NCBI GenBank assembly: GCA_002395835.1 | Contig: DGVD01000007.1 | Location: 1-64,000 of the forward strand | Direction: 5' to 3' | Origin: Bacteroidales bacterium UBA4293 | GTDB taxonomy: Bacteria; Bacteroidota; Bacteroidia; Bacteroidales; Bacteroidaceae | DNA length: 64,000 bases | Shown here: piece after piece, positions 7,238 through 17,026 of the stretch | How positions within the stretch are numbered: position 1 is the stretch's first letter | How the letters are laid out: each line of letters starts with the position of its first letter | The notes under the pieces: generated by a model | Database searches by the model: none | Seen by the model: the letters and a program-made list of their open reading frames with translations, nothing else | What the model was told of the DNA's origin: nothing | Program-made: the position numbers and the translations under genes

Positions 7238-10150
7238 TTAATTTATAATAATAGGGTTATATCTTTTGTACTTATTTAATTCTTCCGCTGTAGGGTGTAT
7301 CATTAGCAATGCTGCATTCTGGCCTAAAACGGTTTCATCTAAGTCTGAAGTCACAGTTAAATTAGGAGCAATTCCATCGGCAGCAAATGTAGTGATTAAT
7401 CGGTTGTCCTCATCAGAATCCACAGCTATAATGGAACTAGATGGTTTCAGCATGGCCAATAGAATAGGAAATTCACCTTTTTGACAATTCAATACAGCCA
7501 CAATCGGCTTATCCTCCAAATCCTCAAGATAAGATTTATAATTATCGCTCTTTTTCAAATTAGCAATAACGGAGGTATATATCTCAACGCCCTTATACAT
7601 ATAACGGTCTTTCAGTAATGATAATGAATCCATGAAAGAATTATGCCCAATAGACTTTTTGATATACTTACGATATAGATAACGCAATGTCAAAGGTTGC
7701 CTCCTATACCCAGACTTATCCATAACAAGCCATTTGAAAACTAAAGGAGGAAATAGATAGGCCATAAGGACTACGGAGAACATCCCCACGATGGTAACTT
7801 CGGCCAACGAATGCAAAGCAGGATGTTTAGCAAGGATTAGGCTACCTATACCAATAAACATGATTAGTGCAGAAAGAATGATGGAATTCTTATAAGACAG
7901 CAACATTTTCTTCCGATAGGCATATTCATAGCAGGAACCTTCGGTCATGAAGATGGTATAATCATCGCCCTGTCCAAAGATGAAGGTAGCCAAGATAACA
8001 TTTACGATATTAAACTGAATATCCAGTAAAGCCATAATACCTAAAATCCATACCCAGCTAATAGCCATAGGTAAAAAAGACAAGATAGCTAATTCCAAAC
8101 TACCCAAGGAGAACCAAAGGAAGAAGAAGACGATTAATCCACAAGCCCAACCAATGTAATTGAAGTTGTCCGAAAGATTGTTGGCAATAGTACTATTTAA
8201 AGTAGGTAAATCAAATACATTAGCCTCAGATGCTTCCGTTTCCATGTATGACTCAAAATGATTCAAATAATCAGGGTCCACCTTAGCCACATCAACCACA
8301 CTATATTTCCCATTTATGCTATCCAAACTAAGATTAGAAGAAAAAACAGAGAATAGAACATCGAAATCTTCAATGGGTTTCTGTTGATATTCGTTGTCCA
8401 ATACAGCAAAGAACTGATCAAACGTGCCATCCACAAAACCCTCATTGGTAGCCTCAGCACGTAAATCATCTTTTAATTTATCCCTCCTATTCTTGATGAA
8501 TTCATTCCAATCTTGCAATCTAGACTTCTGCAATTCTTCTGTAGGCAAGAACCTGGAACAAGAAGAAACAGCAAGCAAACCATTAGATTCATATTTTCCA
8601 AGAACTTTCTCTACCAAAAGATTTTGTTCTAATGCCTTTTCCAAAGAATTATCAGTGGACACAATATAAACATCCTGTCCCACTTCGGATGAAGGCATCA
8701 TGGTCTCCTGAAAATAAGCCATGTCTGCTTTCTGCCCTTCATCCATATAATTGATGTTGCTTATATTCGAATCAAACTTTGTCTGGGAACTAAAATAACC
8801 GAAGAAAATGGTTAGGACAACAACTGCCACTACAAGCCAATTCTTGTTTTCGAGATTCAATTCACCCAAACGACGAAACAACAAACGCTCTCCATCTTTC
8901 TTATTCACCCTTACTACATGTGGCAAATAAAAGACAACGAAAAGAATGGTTCCAACTAAAAGGAAGGAACTGAATAATCCTAAATCACGAAGAGCTACAG
9001 AACGTAAAGGCACCAAACTTAGGAATGCACCTACGGTGGTTATATTTCCCACCACTAAAGGCATTAATATCTCTTTAAGAGCCGAACGAACATCCGTGGT
9101 ATGTGAAAGATGCGCGATAAGATGAAGTGGATAATTCACGGCTATACCTAAAATGACGGAAGATATGCCAATGACAATTACCGACATATTATCATGCACC
9201 AGAGCTAAGGCTCCCATAGCAAACAGCCATCCCCAACCAATGGAAACCACGATAAGAAGCATGTTCCAGGTACTCCTAAAAGACAAGTACAATAGCAGTA
9301 GAATCAAAATAACAGAAATGGATACAGACACGATACAATCTTTCTTTATCTGTGATGCGTTTCCTACTGCTATAGCAGGGCCACCAAGAACATGAGCGCT
9401 AACCCCTTTAAACTCTGATTCAGTCAACTTTAACGATTCCTTCACAAGACTTAACAACCTTCCATTATTCTCCGTTTCACTATTACCAAACGGGGACTCC
9501 ATCATGACAATAGCCCTTTTCATGTCCGATGAAAAGATGTAACCATCATAAAGTTCATAAGAAAGTCCAGAACCACCATTGGGTAAGGTACTTAGTACTG
9601 GAGTGAATAGATTTAAAGGATCACGCTGAATGTTGGAAGAAAGCAAGCCACCAGTTGGGAACATCAACATCTGCTTATCTTGATGCAACTGGCTGGAAAT
9701 AAAGTTTTCACTGTTTAATACAGAATCTATCCGTATATAATCATCTTTAGTAAGGAAATAAGGAATATTCTCATAAATAAAATCGGTAACCTCTGACATC
9801 TGGCTCCAATCAATTTGAGCCACCAGATTCTTTACCATGTTCAAAGAATCCCTTTGCTGCAAGTCCGATGTGAAATAATCAATAGATTCTACCAATACAT
9901 CAGGATCGTTTTTAGAACTATACTCAAATTGAAAGATAGCAAAAAGTCTACTAGCACCTGAAATATCCTGATAGACCTGCAACGACTGCTGATGTTTCTC
10001 GCCTAACGGCAAAAAAGCAGAAATATCTTCTTTATAGTTAAAGCGCAGAATTAAAATAAACAAACACAAAGTAAACAACAAGAAAGACGTGATGCCCCAT
10101 AAGCGGTGCACCTTTAAAAAGTCATATATCTTCAGAATTACTTTGGTCAT
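7238..10150 (-). CDS. MMPL/RND-type exporter with an extra C-terminal domain
   Basis: 970-residue membrane protein of the MMPL branch of the RND superfamily. Two repeats are visible, each with one helix, a large extracytoplasmic loop and a block of five helices: first repeat about residues 15-415, second about 435-810. In aryl polyene clusters an MMPL protein moves the lipid-linked polyene across the inner membrane; that role is inferred here. After the last helix there is about 130 residues of soluble sequence with IVAVLNCQKGEFPILLAML, IIAVDSDEDNRL and a final LLMIHPTAEEL, reminiscent of a degenerate SAM-methyltransferase Rossmann fold but without a clean glycine loop. That tail is absent from ordinary MMPL proteins. 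Confidence 0.8.
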   Translation of the reverse strand: MTKVILKIYDFLKVHRLWGITSFLLFTLCLFILILRFNYKEDISAFLPLGEKHQQSLQVYQDISGASRLFAIFQFEYSSKNDPDVLVESIDYFTSDLQQRDSLNMVKNLVAQIDWSQMSEVTDFIYENIPYFLTKDDYIRIDSVLNSENFISSQLHQDKQMLMFPTGGLLSSNIQRDPLNLFTPVLSTLPNGGSGLSYELYDGYIFSSDMKRAIVMMESPFGNSETENNGRLLSLVKESLKLTESEFKGVSAHVLGGPAIAVGNASQIKKDCIVSVSISVILILLLLYLSFRSTWNMLLIVVSIGWGWLFAMGALALVHDNMSVIVIGISSVILGIAVNYPLHLIAHLSHTTDVRSALKEILMPLVVGNITTVGAFLSLVPLRSVALRDLGLFSSFLLVGTILFVVFYLPHVVRVNKKDGERLLFRRLGELNLENKNWLVVAVVVLTIFFGYFSSQTKFDSNISNINYMDEGQKADMAYFQETMMPSSEVGQDVYIVSTDNSLEKALEQNLLVEKVLGKYESNGLLAVSSCSRFLPTEELQKSRLQDWNEFIKNRRDKLKDDLRAEATNEGFVDGTFDQFFAVLDNEYQQKPIEDFDVLFSVFSSNLSLDSINGKYSVVDVAKVDPDYLNHFESYMETEASEANVFDLPTLNSTIANNLSDNFNYIGWACGLIVFFFLWFSLGSLELAILSFLPMAISWVWILGIMALLDIQFNIVNVILATFIFGQGDDYTIFMTEGSCYEYAYRKKMLLSYKNSIILSALIMFIGIGSLILAKHPALHSLAEVTIVGMFSVVLMAYLFPPLVFKWLVMDKSGYRRQPLTLRYLYRKYIKKSIGHNSFMDSLSLLKDRYMYKGVEIYTSVIANLKKSDNYKSYLEDLEDKPIVAVLNCQKGEFPILLAMLKPSSSIIAVDSDEDNRLITTFAADGIAPNLTVTSDLDETVLGQNAALLMIHPTAEELNKYKRYNPIIIN

Positions 10151-10155
10151 AACAT

Positions 10156-11286
10156 TTACTTATTATCTACAGGATTAGAATAAATACCCAAGAAAATATC
10201 ACGCAGCTGTTCCATATCGCAAGTATCATATTTGTCCAGTTTACTTAAATGATGCTCAAACGCCAACCGCTGTTCTACAGTGTACATATCTTGATAACGA
10301 GTATTACCATATCGGATATCGTGAGCTATATAATTGTTAGGATACAAGCGATAGGCTGTATGGATTCTACTATCAATCAAAGAAGCCACAGCTTTATGAT
10401 ATTCATTTTTAGTCAATAAATCCAAAGAACTCAGTTCCGCCTTAGATATGGGTTGACAGATTTCTATATGCACCTGCCCTTTATACTGAATAATACCTGT
10501 AAGAATACTATTCAAGTCCTCACCAGGTTTCTTTGTGTACTTTGTATATTGAGACTCATAAAGTTCCAATGCTTTCAGAATATCACAGGATTCCCATTCA
10601 TAACTAATAGATACCGGTACGATATGTAAATCAGCCAAGGCCTTGATTTTATCTTCAGGCTCACTTAAACAAAACATTTTGATAATACCTTGGTCGGTAG
10701 AATCATTACCATCCTTCGTTCTCCCATTTCGTTGTGCAATCCAAACTGACTGCTTCTTTTCTTTAATGACATAACGAATGTATTCCGACAAATGTTTTGA
10801 GCCCTTATAAAATTCCTTAATATTACCCCCAGGACGCTCCACTTTAAACATCTTATTCGATTTACCTATATCCACCACCAGCTGATTCATCATCAGATTT
10901 GCACCGAAGGTAATCTCTGTGGTATCGTATCCATTGGCATTCAGGAAATACTGCAAAAGACTGGAATCCAAAACAATATCGCGATGATTAGAGACATAAA
11001 GATAAGACTTATCCTTACTAAGCCTCTCTAATCCCGTACATGAAAAATCAGAAATCGTAAGATCAATGACTCTTTTATTCATCAGACTCATGGTCTCTTG
11101 CTGAAATTCACGAACAGTCTTAAAACCAGCTACACGTTCTCTAACATCCTTGACAGCCTCATCTGGGTATACATAGGATGACAACAACGGAAAACTTGAG
11201 CTAGCAGCAATTCTTTTCATTGCAGCAGGAATTTCATCTTCATAATATGGACGAATATCGTCAAACTTAGGATTTTTGATTATCAT
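10156..11286 (-). CDS. PlsC-like lipid acyltransferase
   Basis: 376-residue LPLAT/PlsC-fold acyltransferase. Motif I is YVSNHRDIVLDSS (NHX4D variant); a downstream block IAQRNGRTKDGNDSTDQGII fits the substrate-binding motifs, and IVPVSISYEW the fourth motif. There is no signal peptide and no obvious long membrane helix, so it should work at the cytoplasmic face. It may attach a fatty acyl or the polyene chain to a glycerol or sugar lipid. The ATG at 11286 is chosen; a GTG at 11295 is possible, only 2 bases after the upstream stop. It is followed after 5 bases by the exporter, which fits lipid tethering before export. Confidence 0.75.
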   Translation of the reverse strand: MIIKNPKFDDIRPYYEDEIPAAMKRIAASSSFPLLSSYVYPDEAVKDVRERVAGFKTVREFQQETMSLMNKRVIDLTISDFSCTGLERLSKDKSYLYVSNHRDIVLDSSLLQYFLNANGYDTTEITFGANLMMNQLVVDIGKSNKMFKVERPGGNIKEFYKGSKHLSEYIRYVIKEKKQSVWIAQRNGRTKDGNDSTDQGIIKMFCLSEPEDKIKALADLHIVPVSISYEWESCDILKALELYESQYTKYTKKPGEDLNSILTGIIQYKGQVHIEICQPISKAELSSLDLLTKNEYHKAVASLIDSRIHTAYRLYPNNYIAHDIRYGNTRYQDMYTVEQRLAFEHHLSKLDKYDTCDMEQLRDIFLGIYSNPVDNK

Positions 11287-11297
11287 AATTTTCACTA

Positions 11298-12152
11298 TTA
11301 ATTATTCAACTTCAGATTACCGAGCCAATGAAGAAATTCATCCTTCCATTGTCTACACTCTGCTGTACCTTTAACAGTAGAAGCACCAAACCCATGCCCA
11401 CCGGTCTTATATTGTATGTACTTATGTGGCACCTTGTTGGCTGTTAAAGCAGAATCAAGCAAAACCGAATTATAATACTTCACAACTGGGTCATCCACAC
11501 AATTCACAAGAAAAACAGGAGGACAATCTTTAGGAACATGCTTCTCTAAAGAAAGAGAATCGCGCATGACCTTGTTGAACTTTCTATATTCTCCCAGCAA
11601 CCCCCTACGGGAGCGCTTATGAGTGCAAGGATGAGACATGGATACTACCGGATAAATAGGTGCCACAAACTTCGGTCTACTTTCTGGTGAGTTATAATTT
11701 TCAGCTACAGACATAACCAAATGCCCACCTGCTGAAAAGCCCATAGCTCCAATCTTTTCTTTATCCACCCCATATTCCTCAGCATGTTCACGAATATATA
11801 AAATAGCTTGTTGCAAGTCGTTCTGAGGATCTGGATATTGATTTCCACGATAAAACAAACGCGTATGAAAAGCAAAAGCCGGTACATAGGCCGTCCTGTA
11901 TATCAAGACAAAAGCAGCTATATGATTCTGTTGAAGCCAACGAGCCACCATATGACCTTCTGTTTCAGTGTCGTGCCAAAAATAACTTCCCCCAGGACAT
12001 ATTACTACAGCCTTATTCCCTTTTCCTTCTACTGGATAAGCCGTCATAAGCACCTTCTTGTGGACATCAGTTCCACTCCAGATGTTTACCTCTTGTGAAT
12101 GGGACTTCACCATCAGGCACATAAAAGACAATATGATGAGAATCTGTTTCAT
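11298..12152 (-). CDS. Exported alpha/beta hydrolase (acetyl-esterase-like)
   Basis: 284 residues with a cleavable signal peptide (about residues 1-19, ending KSHSQ). The hydrolase fold has VVICPGGSYFWHDTE as oxyanion loop, the nucleophile elbow MGFSAGGH, CVDDPVV with the acid residue and TGGHGFG with the catalytic His. It resembles the BD-FAE/acetylxylan esterase-like group. In the cluster it overlaps the flavoprotein gene upstream by 4 bases, so it is translated with it. A periplasmic esterase could trim or transfer the acyl part of the exported polyene, but no substrate can be read from the sequence. Confidence 0.8.
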   Translation of the reverse strand: MKQILIILSFMCLMVKSHSQEVNIWSGTDVHKKVLMTAYPVEGKGNKAVVICPGGSYFWHDTETEGHMVARWLQQNHIAAFVLIYRTAYVPAFAFHTRLFYRGNQYPDPQNDLQQAILYIREHAEEYGVDKEKIGAMGFSAGGHLVMSVAENYNSPESRPKFVAPIYPVVSMSHPCTHKRSRRGLLGEYRKFNKVMRDSLSLEKHVPKDCPPVFLVNCVDDPVVKYYNSVLLDSALTANKVPHKYIQYKTGGHGFGASTVKGTAECRQWKDEFLHWLGNLKLNN

Positions 12153-13654
12153 TCTATAGCCTGGTTTATCTTATCCACTATGTAATTAAGGCCGAAAATA
12201 GCTTCACAGGTATTAATGGCAGTAAGTGGGACACCACAAAAACCATGTAAATTATTGTTCTGACCAGTAAGCAATAAATTTCTAATCTTCGTTACAACCG
12301 GAACTTGAGACAAAGCTAAGTTGTTATAATCCTTGCTAAAACCACATAATGAACCATCTTTTACATTATAATAATCCCGAATGGTCAGTGGAGATGAAGA
12401 ATTTACAGCTTCTATCTTATCTCTAAATCCAGGATAAACTTCCTCGACCCTATCCAACAGTTTATCTGTACATTCTTTCTTCCACAACCGATATGATTCA
12501 CCTCGATGACCCGTGACCGTATTTTCCCACATTTGGCACATTTCCATTGGCATAGGGGCTGTCAACAGTACTTTCCTGGAATACTTACCTTGATTCAATT
12601 CAGGTGAAGTCATCAACAAGAACCCCAATGGCCAAGGCTTATTCATTTGTCCAAAGTTCCATATATCACAATAGGTAGTCATGTAATAGACTGAATGGTT
12701 AATATATGGGAAACTGTTTTCCTTCATTTTTAAATACAATGAAAAGGCTGAATAAGAATTTGGTATGGAATTCAATCTATCACGGTATGATTTAGGGAGA
12801 GCCTTTTCATCCATTAATTTAAACATGCTACATGGATGGATATCACAAATATAATAATCGGCATGATAGTCCCCCTTAGAAGCTACTACCGCTTTTACTT
12901 CCCTGTTTTCCACCTCAATTTTAGTAACAGGATTATTCGTCAGAACAGTACCTCCATGTTCTCTGATACAGTCGGCCAGTGTTTCTGCAAATAAGTAACT
13001 ACCTCCTTTAAATCGACTTGCACCATTAATATACAAGACATTGATGATGGCATGAACATAAGCAGGAGTCTGATTGCCCCTACCACCATAAAGAGGGTTC
13101 ATATAAGCAATGATACTACGCAGTTTACTATCCTTTATATATTTGGCAATAAATGCATCTGCAGCCATCATAAATTCCTCAGAATGAGCAAAAAGACTTT
13201 CACTAGTTCGCTGGATGTTAAAGAGGCTGACTTCACTGGTGAGCCGATAAATAGCCTCTACATAATTCTGGAGATTTACACGTTCCTCAGGGAAATAAGA
13301 TGACAAAGATTCCACAAAGGGCCCCCTCCCCTTAGCTATTCTATAGTAAGCCTTATCCTCTGCAAAATAAAGAAGGTCTGTACAATCATCGTCCACATCC
13401 ATAATCTGCATTTTATCCATAACTCCCAAATACTGACAGATCTTACGGATGTTTCCATTGGGCCCTAAACCAGCAATAACGTGCATTCCAGTATCGAAAA
13501 CCATTCCGAAACGCTTAAAAGACTGCAGACCACCACCTATGGTAGCATTCTTCTCCAGTATGGTAACTTTCATACCTTCATGAGAAAGAATGGCACCAGT
13601 AAAAAGACCACCTAAGCCTCCACCTATGATAACTACACTCTTACCTCTTTCCAT
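12149..13654 (-). CDS. Phytoene-desaturase-like FAD oxidoreductase B
   Basis: 501-residue flavoprotein of the CrtI/retinol saturase type. The dinucleotide fold is VVIIGGGLGGLFTGA followed by EKNATIGGGLQSF and DTGMHVIAGLGP; the C-terminal FAD motif is NLLLTGQNNNLHGFCGVPLTA. The middle has the YGGRGNQTPAYVHA lid region. It is a tandem paralogue of the next gene upstream, overlapping it by 14 bases. Relatives desaturate, isomerise or saturate long conjugated chains, so it could alter the polyene made by this cluster. That is inference: the reaction and direction are unknown. Two different copies suggest either a heterodimer or two consecutive steps. Confidence 0.8.
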   Translation of the reverse strand: MERGKSVVIIGGGLGGLFTGAILSHEGMKVTILEKNATIGGGLQSFKRFGMVFDTGMHVIAGLGPNGNIRKICQYLGVMDKMQIMDVDDDCTDLLYFAEDKAYYRIAKGRGPFVESLSSYFPEERVNLQNYVEAIYRLTSEVSLFNIQRTSESLFAHSEEFMMAADAFIAKYIKDSKLRSIIAYMNPLYGGRGNQTPAYVHAIINVLYINGASRFKGGSYLFAETLADCIREHGGTVLTNNPVTKIEVENREVKAVVASKGDYHADYYICDIHPCSMFKLMDEKALPKSYRDRLNSIPNSYSAFSLYLKMKENSFPYINHSVYYMTTYCDIWNFGQMNKPWPLGFLLMTSPELNQGKYSRKVLLTAPMPMEMCQMWENTVTGHRGESYRLWKKECTDKLLDRVEEVYPGFRDKIEAVNSSSPLTIRDYYNVKDGSLCGFSKDYNNLALSQVPVVTKIRNLLLTGQNNNLHGFCGVPLTAINTCEAIFGLNYIVDKINQAIE

Positions 13655-15143
13655 AAGCGTCGGTTATTTGTCTAAACAAGGTTTCAGCAGAAAGAAGTTC
13701 ACTGCATGTTACGATGGTTCCTACCAGTACACCCAGCATTCCATGAGAATTAATATTTTGACCCGTTTGATAGACATTGGGCACACGGGTACGATGAGGA
13801 ACACGGTAAGCTGCACTAGAATTGACATCCTTTGCAACTCCATACATACTACCAGCTTCGGTACCCGTATAATCTCTATATGTCAAAGGTGTGGACGTAT
13901 AATAATACTGAATGGACTCCTTGAAACCAGGAATTTGCTTTTCCAAAGAATCCAATAATATTTCAGCTTTTTGCTTCTTGAAAGCTTCATAGTCGCTTCC
14001 TCGTTTTCCTACAGTGGTGTCCTTCCATTTCTCTAAATCATCTATATGCATGTAGGACAAAATAGCCCCTGTAGTAGCAAATTCAGGATTCTTTTCCTGA
14101 CAGAAGTGCATATATAGATAACCTTTTGGCCAAGAAGAATCATTGTAGTCTTCACACCCCCAAGGAGTATCCCCATTATAACCATAAAGATTATAATTCA
14201 TATAAGGCAATTTCTTTTCCTTGAAATGTAGATAAACTGTAAAACTTCCAATCGTCTGTCTAATGGAATTAATACGATTCCTGAAAGCCGGACGAATCAA
14301 CTTGGTACCCAGCAATTCCAAAGTACGCATAGGGTGAGCATCGGAAATAACATAATCTGCTGGGATAAACTTTTCATGATTGACCTCAACCCCCACTGCA
14401 TGACTCTCATCACAAACTATCTTAGTAACTGCATGATGAGTAAGAACCTCTCCCCCATATTTTTCAATTGTATGAATCATAGAGGTAGCCACATTACCAC
14501 TTCCTCCCACAATACGATATGCACTTTGATTATAAAAATCCATGATGAAGGCATGAGTGGAAAATGGTGTTCTATCTTTCTCTGCAGCATAGAGAGGAAG
14601 ATTTCCTACAAGCACTTTGGCCAAGATAGGGTCTGTAATAACCTCGTCTATCACATTATTGATAGAACGAAGCTGATATTCTGTATTAACAGCCGAATTA
14701 GAATCGGCATATTTCAAAGAATGCAAGGAAGATGCACTGGCAACCTTTTCAACTAAATCAAAGTATCTTTCCAGATTTTCACGCTGAGCAGGGAAATAAG
14801 AAGACATTTGATCGATAAAAGACCTACGACCTTTAGCAAATTTATAACGCTTACCCTCGAGTAAAACAACGTCATATCCAGATGGATCCAGTTCCGATAA
14901 TTGAACATCATTAGATATTTCAAGGTAATTCATAAATTTGTCCAAGGTCTGTCCTGGCCCAGCACTTCCAATGAAATGCATGCCTGTTTCAAACTGAACA
15001 CCTCTCCGAGTAAAGCATTGAAGACAGCCACCAGGTTGTATATTCTTTTCTAATACTGTAACCTGATAACCGTTCTTGGCAAGAATGACCCCACAGGATA
15101 ATCCTCCCAAACCACTTCCTATTATAACTACCTTACCCTTCAT
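13641..15143 (-). CDS. Phytoene-desaturase-like FAD oxidoreductase A
   Basis: 500-residue paralogue of the neighbouring flavoprotein. It has VVIIGSGLGGLSCGVILAKN, EKNIQPGGCLQCF and ETGMHFIGSAGPGQ at the start, YAAEKDRTPFSTHA in the lid and NVYQTGQNINSHGMLGVLVG at the FAD end. The first two glycines of the dinucleotide loop are kept (GSGLGG). The two copies keep the same length and motif order but differ widely in sequence, which speaks for an old duplication. It lies 3 bases after the GT2-acyltransferase gene. A redox role on a polyene or polyprenyl-like chain is likely by family; membrane association is common in this family but no clear helix is seen. Confidence 0.8.
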   Translation of the reverse strand: MKGKVVIIGSGLGGLSCGVILAKNGYQVTVLEKNIQPGGCLQCFTRRGVQFETGMHFIGSAGPGQTLDKFMNYLEISNDVQLSELDPSGYDVVLLEGKRYKFAKGRRSFIDQMSSYFPAQRENLERYFDLVEKVASASSLHSLKYADSNSAVNTEYQLRSINNVIDEVITDPILAKVLVGNLPLYAAEKDRTPFSTHAFIMDFYNQSAYRIVGGSGNVATSMIHTIEKYGGEVLTHHAVTKIVCDESHAVGVEVNHEKFIPADYVISDAHPMRTLELLGTKLIRPAFRNRINSIRQTIGSFTVYLHFKEKKLPYMNYNLYGYNGDTPWGCEDYNDSSWPKGYLYMHFCQEKNPEFATTGAILSYMHIDDLEKWKDTTVGKRGSDYEAFKKQKAEILLDSLEKQIPGFKESIQYYYTSTPLTYRDYTGTEAGSMYGVAKDVNSSAAYRVPHRTRVPNVYQTGQNINSHGMLGVLVGTIVTCSELLSAETLFRQITDAYGKR

Positions 15144-15146
15144 TCA

Positions 15147-16652
15147 TCATGCATCTTGTTCTAACTCATTACATAAGTCGGTATACTTACGAATATATCT
15201 TTTCCTCATGGCAGAAGCTTGTTCTCTTAAACCTCCATACTGGCTTAGCTCTTCCGGAGTAATACGCTTCCCTACTTCAACATACATTTGCCCTTTATTC
15301 AAGTGGTATGTCCCTTTCTTTAAGACCTTTCCAGGACCATAAAGGCACATAGGCAGCACATCCATATTCAGTTCTCTTGCCACATAGAAAGCACCCTGAT
15401 GAAAACGACCTATCTTACAGTCTTTAGAACGAGTACCTTCAGGGTAAATGGCAATACTATAACCACGTTCTTTCAAGGACTTGAGTTTAGGCAACAATTC
15501 AGCCATTCCTTCCCTTACCGGATAAAACTCAGCATTACGTATCAAAAAACCATAGGTAGGATTATTCCAAACCCAATCATTCGTCAGGAAAATCATATTA
15601 GGGGTGAAAAACATCTGACAAACCAAATCCAAATGGGACTGATGGTTGCAGATAATTACCGATGGTTTGTCGAATACAGACTCATCCTGAACCTTATACC
15701 TGAATTTCGTTCCAGGAATACCATGAACCAGCATAATCAAACGAGAACAGGTACAAATGATGTTATGCAGGTTTTTCCTTTTCTTTTCTGTCATCTTTCC
15801 AATCTTCACATACAGATAGACAAAAGGAGTAATAACTACCCATATAGCAATTAGAAAGAACAATAACGTATAAATAGTACGGATGTATTTAAGAAGCCAA
15901 CGGAGGATTCTTAAAGGCAAGCCATAAACTACAGCTAAGAAGCACAATACAGTATTCAGCACTGTAATACGGAAGAAATCCCACCCAGGACGGAAATGCG
16001 ATACTCGTTCCTCCCGAGGAGGATAATAAACATGAACAGGTATCTGAACCAATTCTACACCATGCCAGGAAGAAAAGACCAGAAGTTCCAGTTCGGCTTC
16101 ATATTTATTTGTCAGTAAAGACAAACCATAAAGTTTTTTTATGGGATAAAGCCTATAACCCGTTTGAGTGTCATCCAATTTTCTACCCGTCTGGATGTAG
16201 AACCAGAAATTAGAAAACTTATTTGCAAAGTCGCTTCCTTTAGAGCGAACTACACCTGTTAAGTCCCTAGCACCTACAATCAAGGCTCCTGGATGTTCTT
16301 GATTCGCCTTCAGAAACAAAGGAATGTCGGATGGATAATGCTGACCATCAGAATCTAGAGTGATGGCATAGGAAAAGCCTAACTCTAAGGCTTTCCTAAA
16401 ACCAGTCTTCAAAGCATATCCTTTACCCTTATTTTTAGGATAAGAGACAACTGTTATGGAAGGTATACATTCAAGAAGTTTTGAAGTCCCATCAGTAGAA
16501 CCATCATTGACCACAATGACATCATCACAATATGACAGCGATTCATGAACTACCTGAGCAACTGTTCCCACATTATTATAGGTAGGAATAATCACACAAA
16601 TTCCACGTGCTTTTAAGGTTTCTTTAATAGGTGGTTCTACGATATCCTTCAT
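15147..16652 (-). CDS. Glycosyltransferase family 2 - acyltransferase fusion
   Basis: 501-residue two-domain protein. Residues about 1-235 are a GT2/DPM1-like glycosyltransferase (CVIIPTYNN, VNDGSTDGTS, TLDSDGQHYPSD as the DXD region, DTQTGYRLYP). Two hydrophobic stretches follow (about 230-285). Residues about 300-500 are a PlsC-type acyltransferase with ICNHQSHLDLVC (NHX4D), AIYPEGTRSKDC and LPMCLYGPGK. The same GT-AT fusion occurs in aryl polyene clusters, where it is thought to build the glycolipid part. It probably acts at the inner face of the membrane on an undecaprenyl or diacylglycerol acceptor; the acceptor is not known. It overlaps the dehydratase gene by 4 bases. Confidence 0.85.
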   Translation of the reverse strand: MKDIVEPPIKETLKARGICVIIPTYNNVGTVAQVVHESLSYCDDVIVVNDGSTDGTSKLLECIPSITVVSYPKNKGKGYALKTGFRKALELGFSYAITLDSDGQHYPSDIPLFLKANQEHPGALIVGARDLTGVVRSKGSDFANKFSNFWFYIQTGRKLDDTQTGYRLYPIKKLYGLSLLTNKYEAELELLVFSSWHGVELVQIPVHVYYPPREERVSHFRPGWDFFRITVLNTVLCFLAVVYGLPLRILRWLLKYIRTIYTLLFFLIAIWVVITPFVYLYVKIGKMTEKKRKNLHNIICTCSRLIMLVHGIPGTKFRYKVQDESVFDKPSVIICNHQSHLDLVCQMFFTPNMIFLTNDWVWNNPTYGFLIRNAEFYPVREGMAELLPKLKSLKERGYSIAIYPEGTRSKDCKIGRFHQGAFYVARELNMDVLPMCLYGPGKVLKKGTYHLNKGQMYVEVGKRITPEELSQYGGLREQASAMRKRYIRKYTDLCNELEQDA

Positions 16653-17026
16653 ACTGGTTTCAAAGTCATTGATATTTTTGCATAAGTAACCTGCTCGTCA
16701 TAGACACACATTTGCACTTTCTGACGATTAGATTCCTCTTCCGTAACCTTCATCAATTCATATACTACATTCCCATGAACATCAAGAGGTGACAGAACAG
16801 AAAGAAACTTAACATTATTCACCCTATCTATTTCCATCGTCCTCTCCAAATAATCGGAGGCAACCTCTAACCCAATCTGCACGAGACAAACACCAGGAGT
16901 TATAGGTAGCCCAGGAAAATGAGCTTTATAGATGAAATGTGTACCATTCAGAGAAAGTTGATATTTAGCCCCCTTCTCTGTACACTCTTTCCTTTCTATC
17001 TCATAAAGACTATTCTGCAATACCAT
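16649..17026 (-). CDS. Hot-dog dehydratase, FabZ/ApeI-like
   Basis: 125-residue hot-dog protein with the classic FabA/FabZ active-site segment FIYKAHFPGLPITPGV (His in HFPG) followed by LVQIGLEVASDYL. It should dehydrate 3-hydroxyacyl-ACP to the trans-2-enoyl form, one of two dehydratases in the cluster. In E. coli aryl polyene synthesis two such proteins (ApeI and ApeP) work as a pair, and a similar pairing is inferred here. ATG 17026 is chosen over GTG 17032; both overlap the end of the preceding small gene. It also overlaps the glycosyltransferase fusion by 4 bases. Confidence 0.8.
   Translation of the reverse strand: MVLQNSLYEIERKECTEKGAKYQLSLNGTHFIYKAHFPGLPITPGVCLVQIGLEVASDYLERTMEIDRVNNVKFLSVLSPLDVHGNVVYELMKVTEEESNRQKVQMCVYDEQVTYAKISMTLKPV

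Noticed and set aside
14334..14756. Antisense reading frames over the cluster
   Set aside because: They lie in shadow frames of clearly coding genes with strong motifs; no promoter or family similarity.
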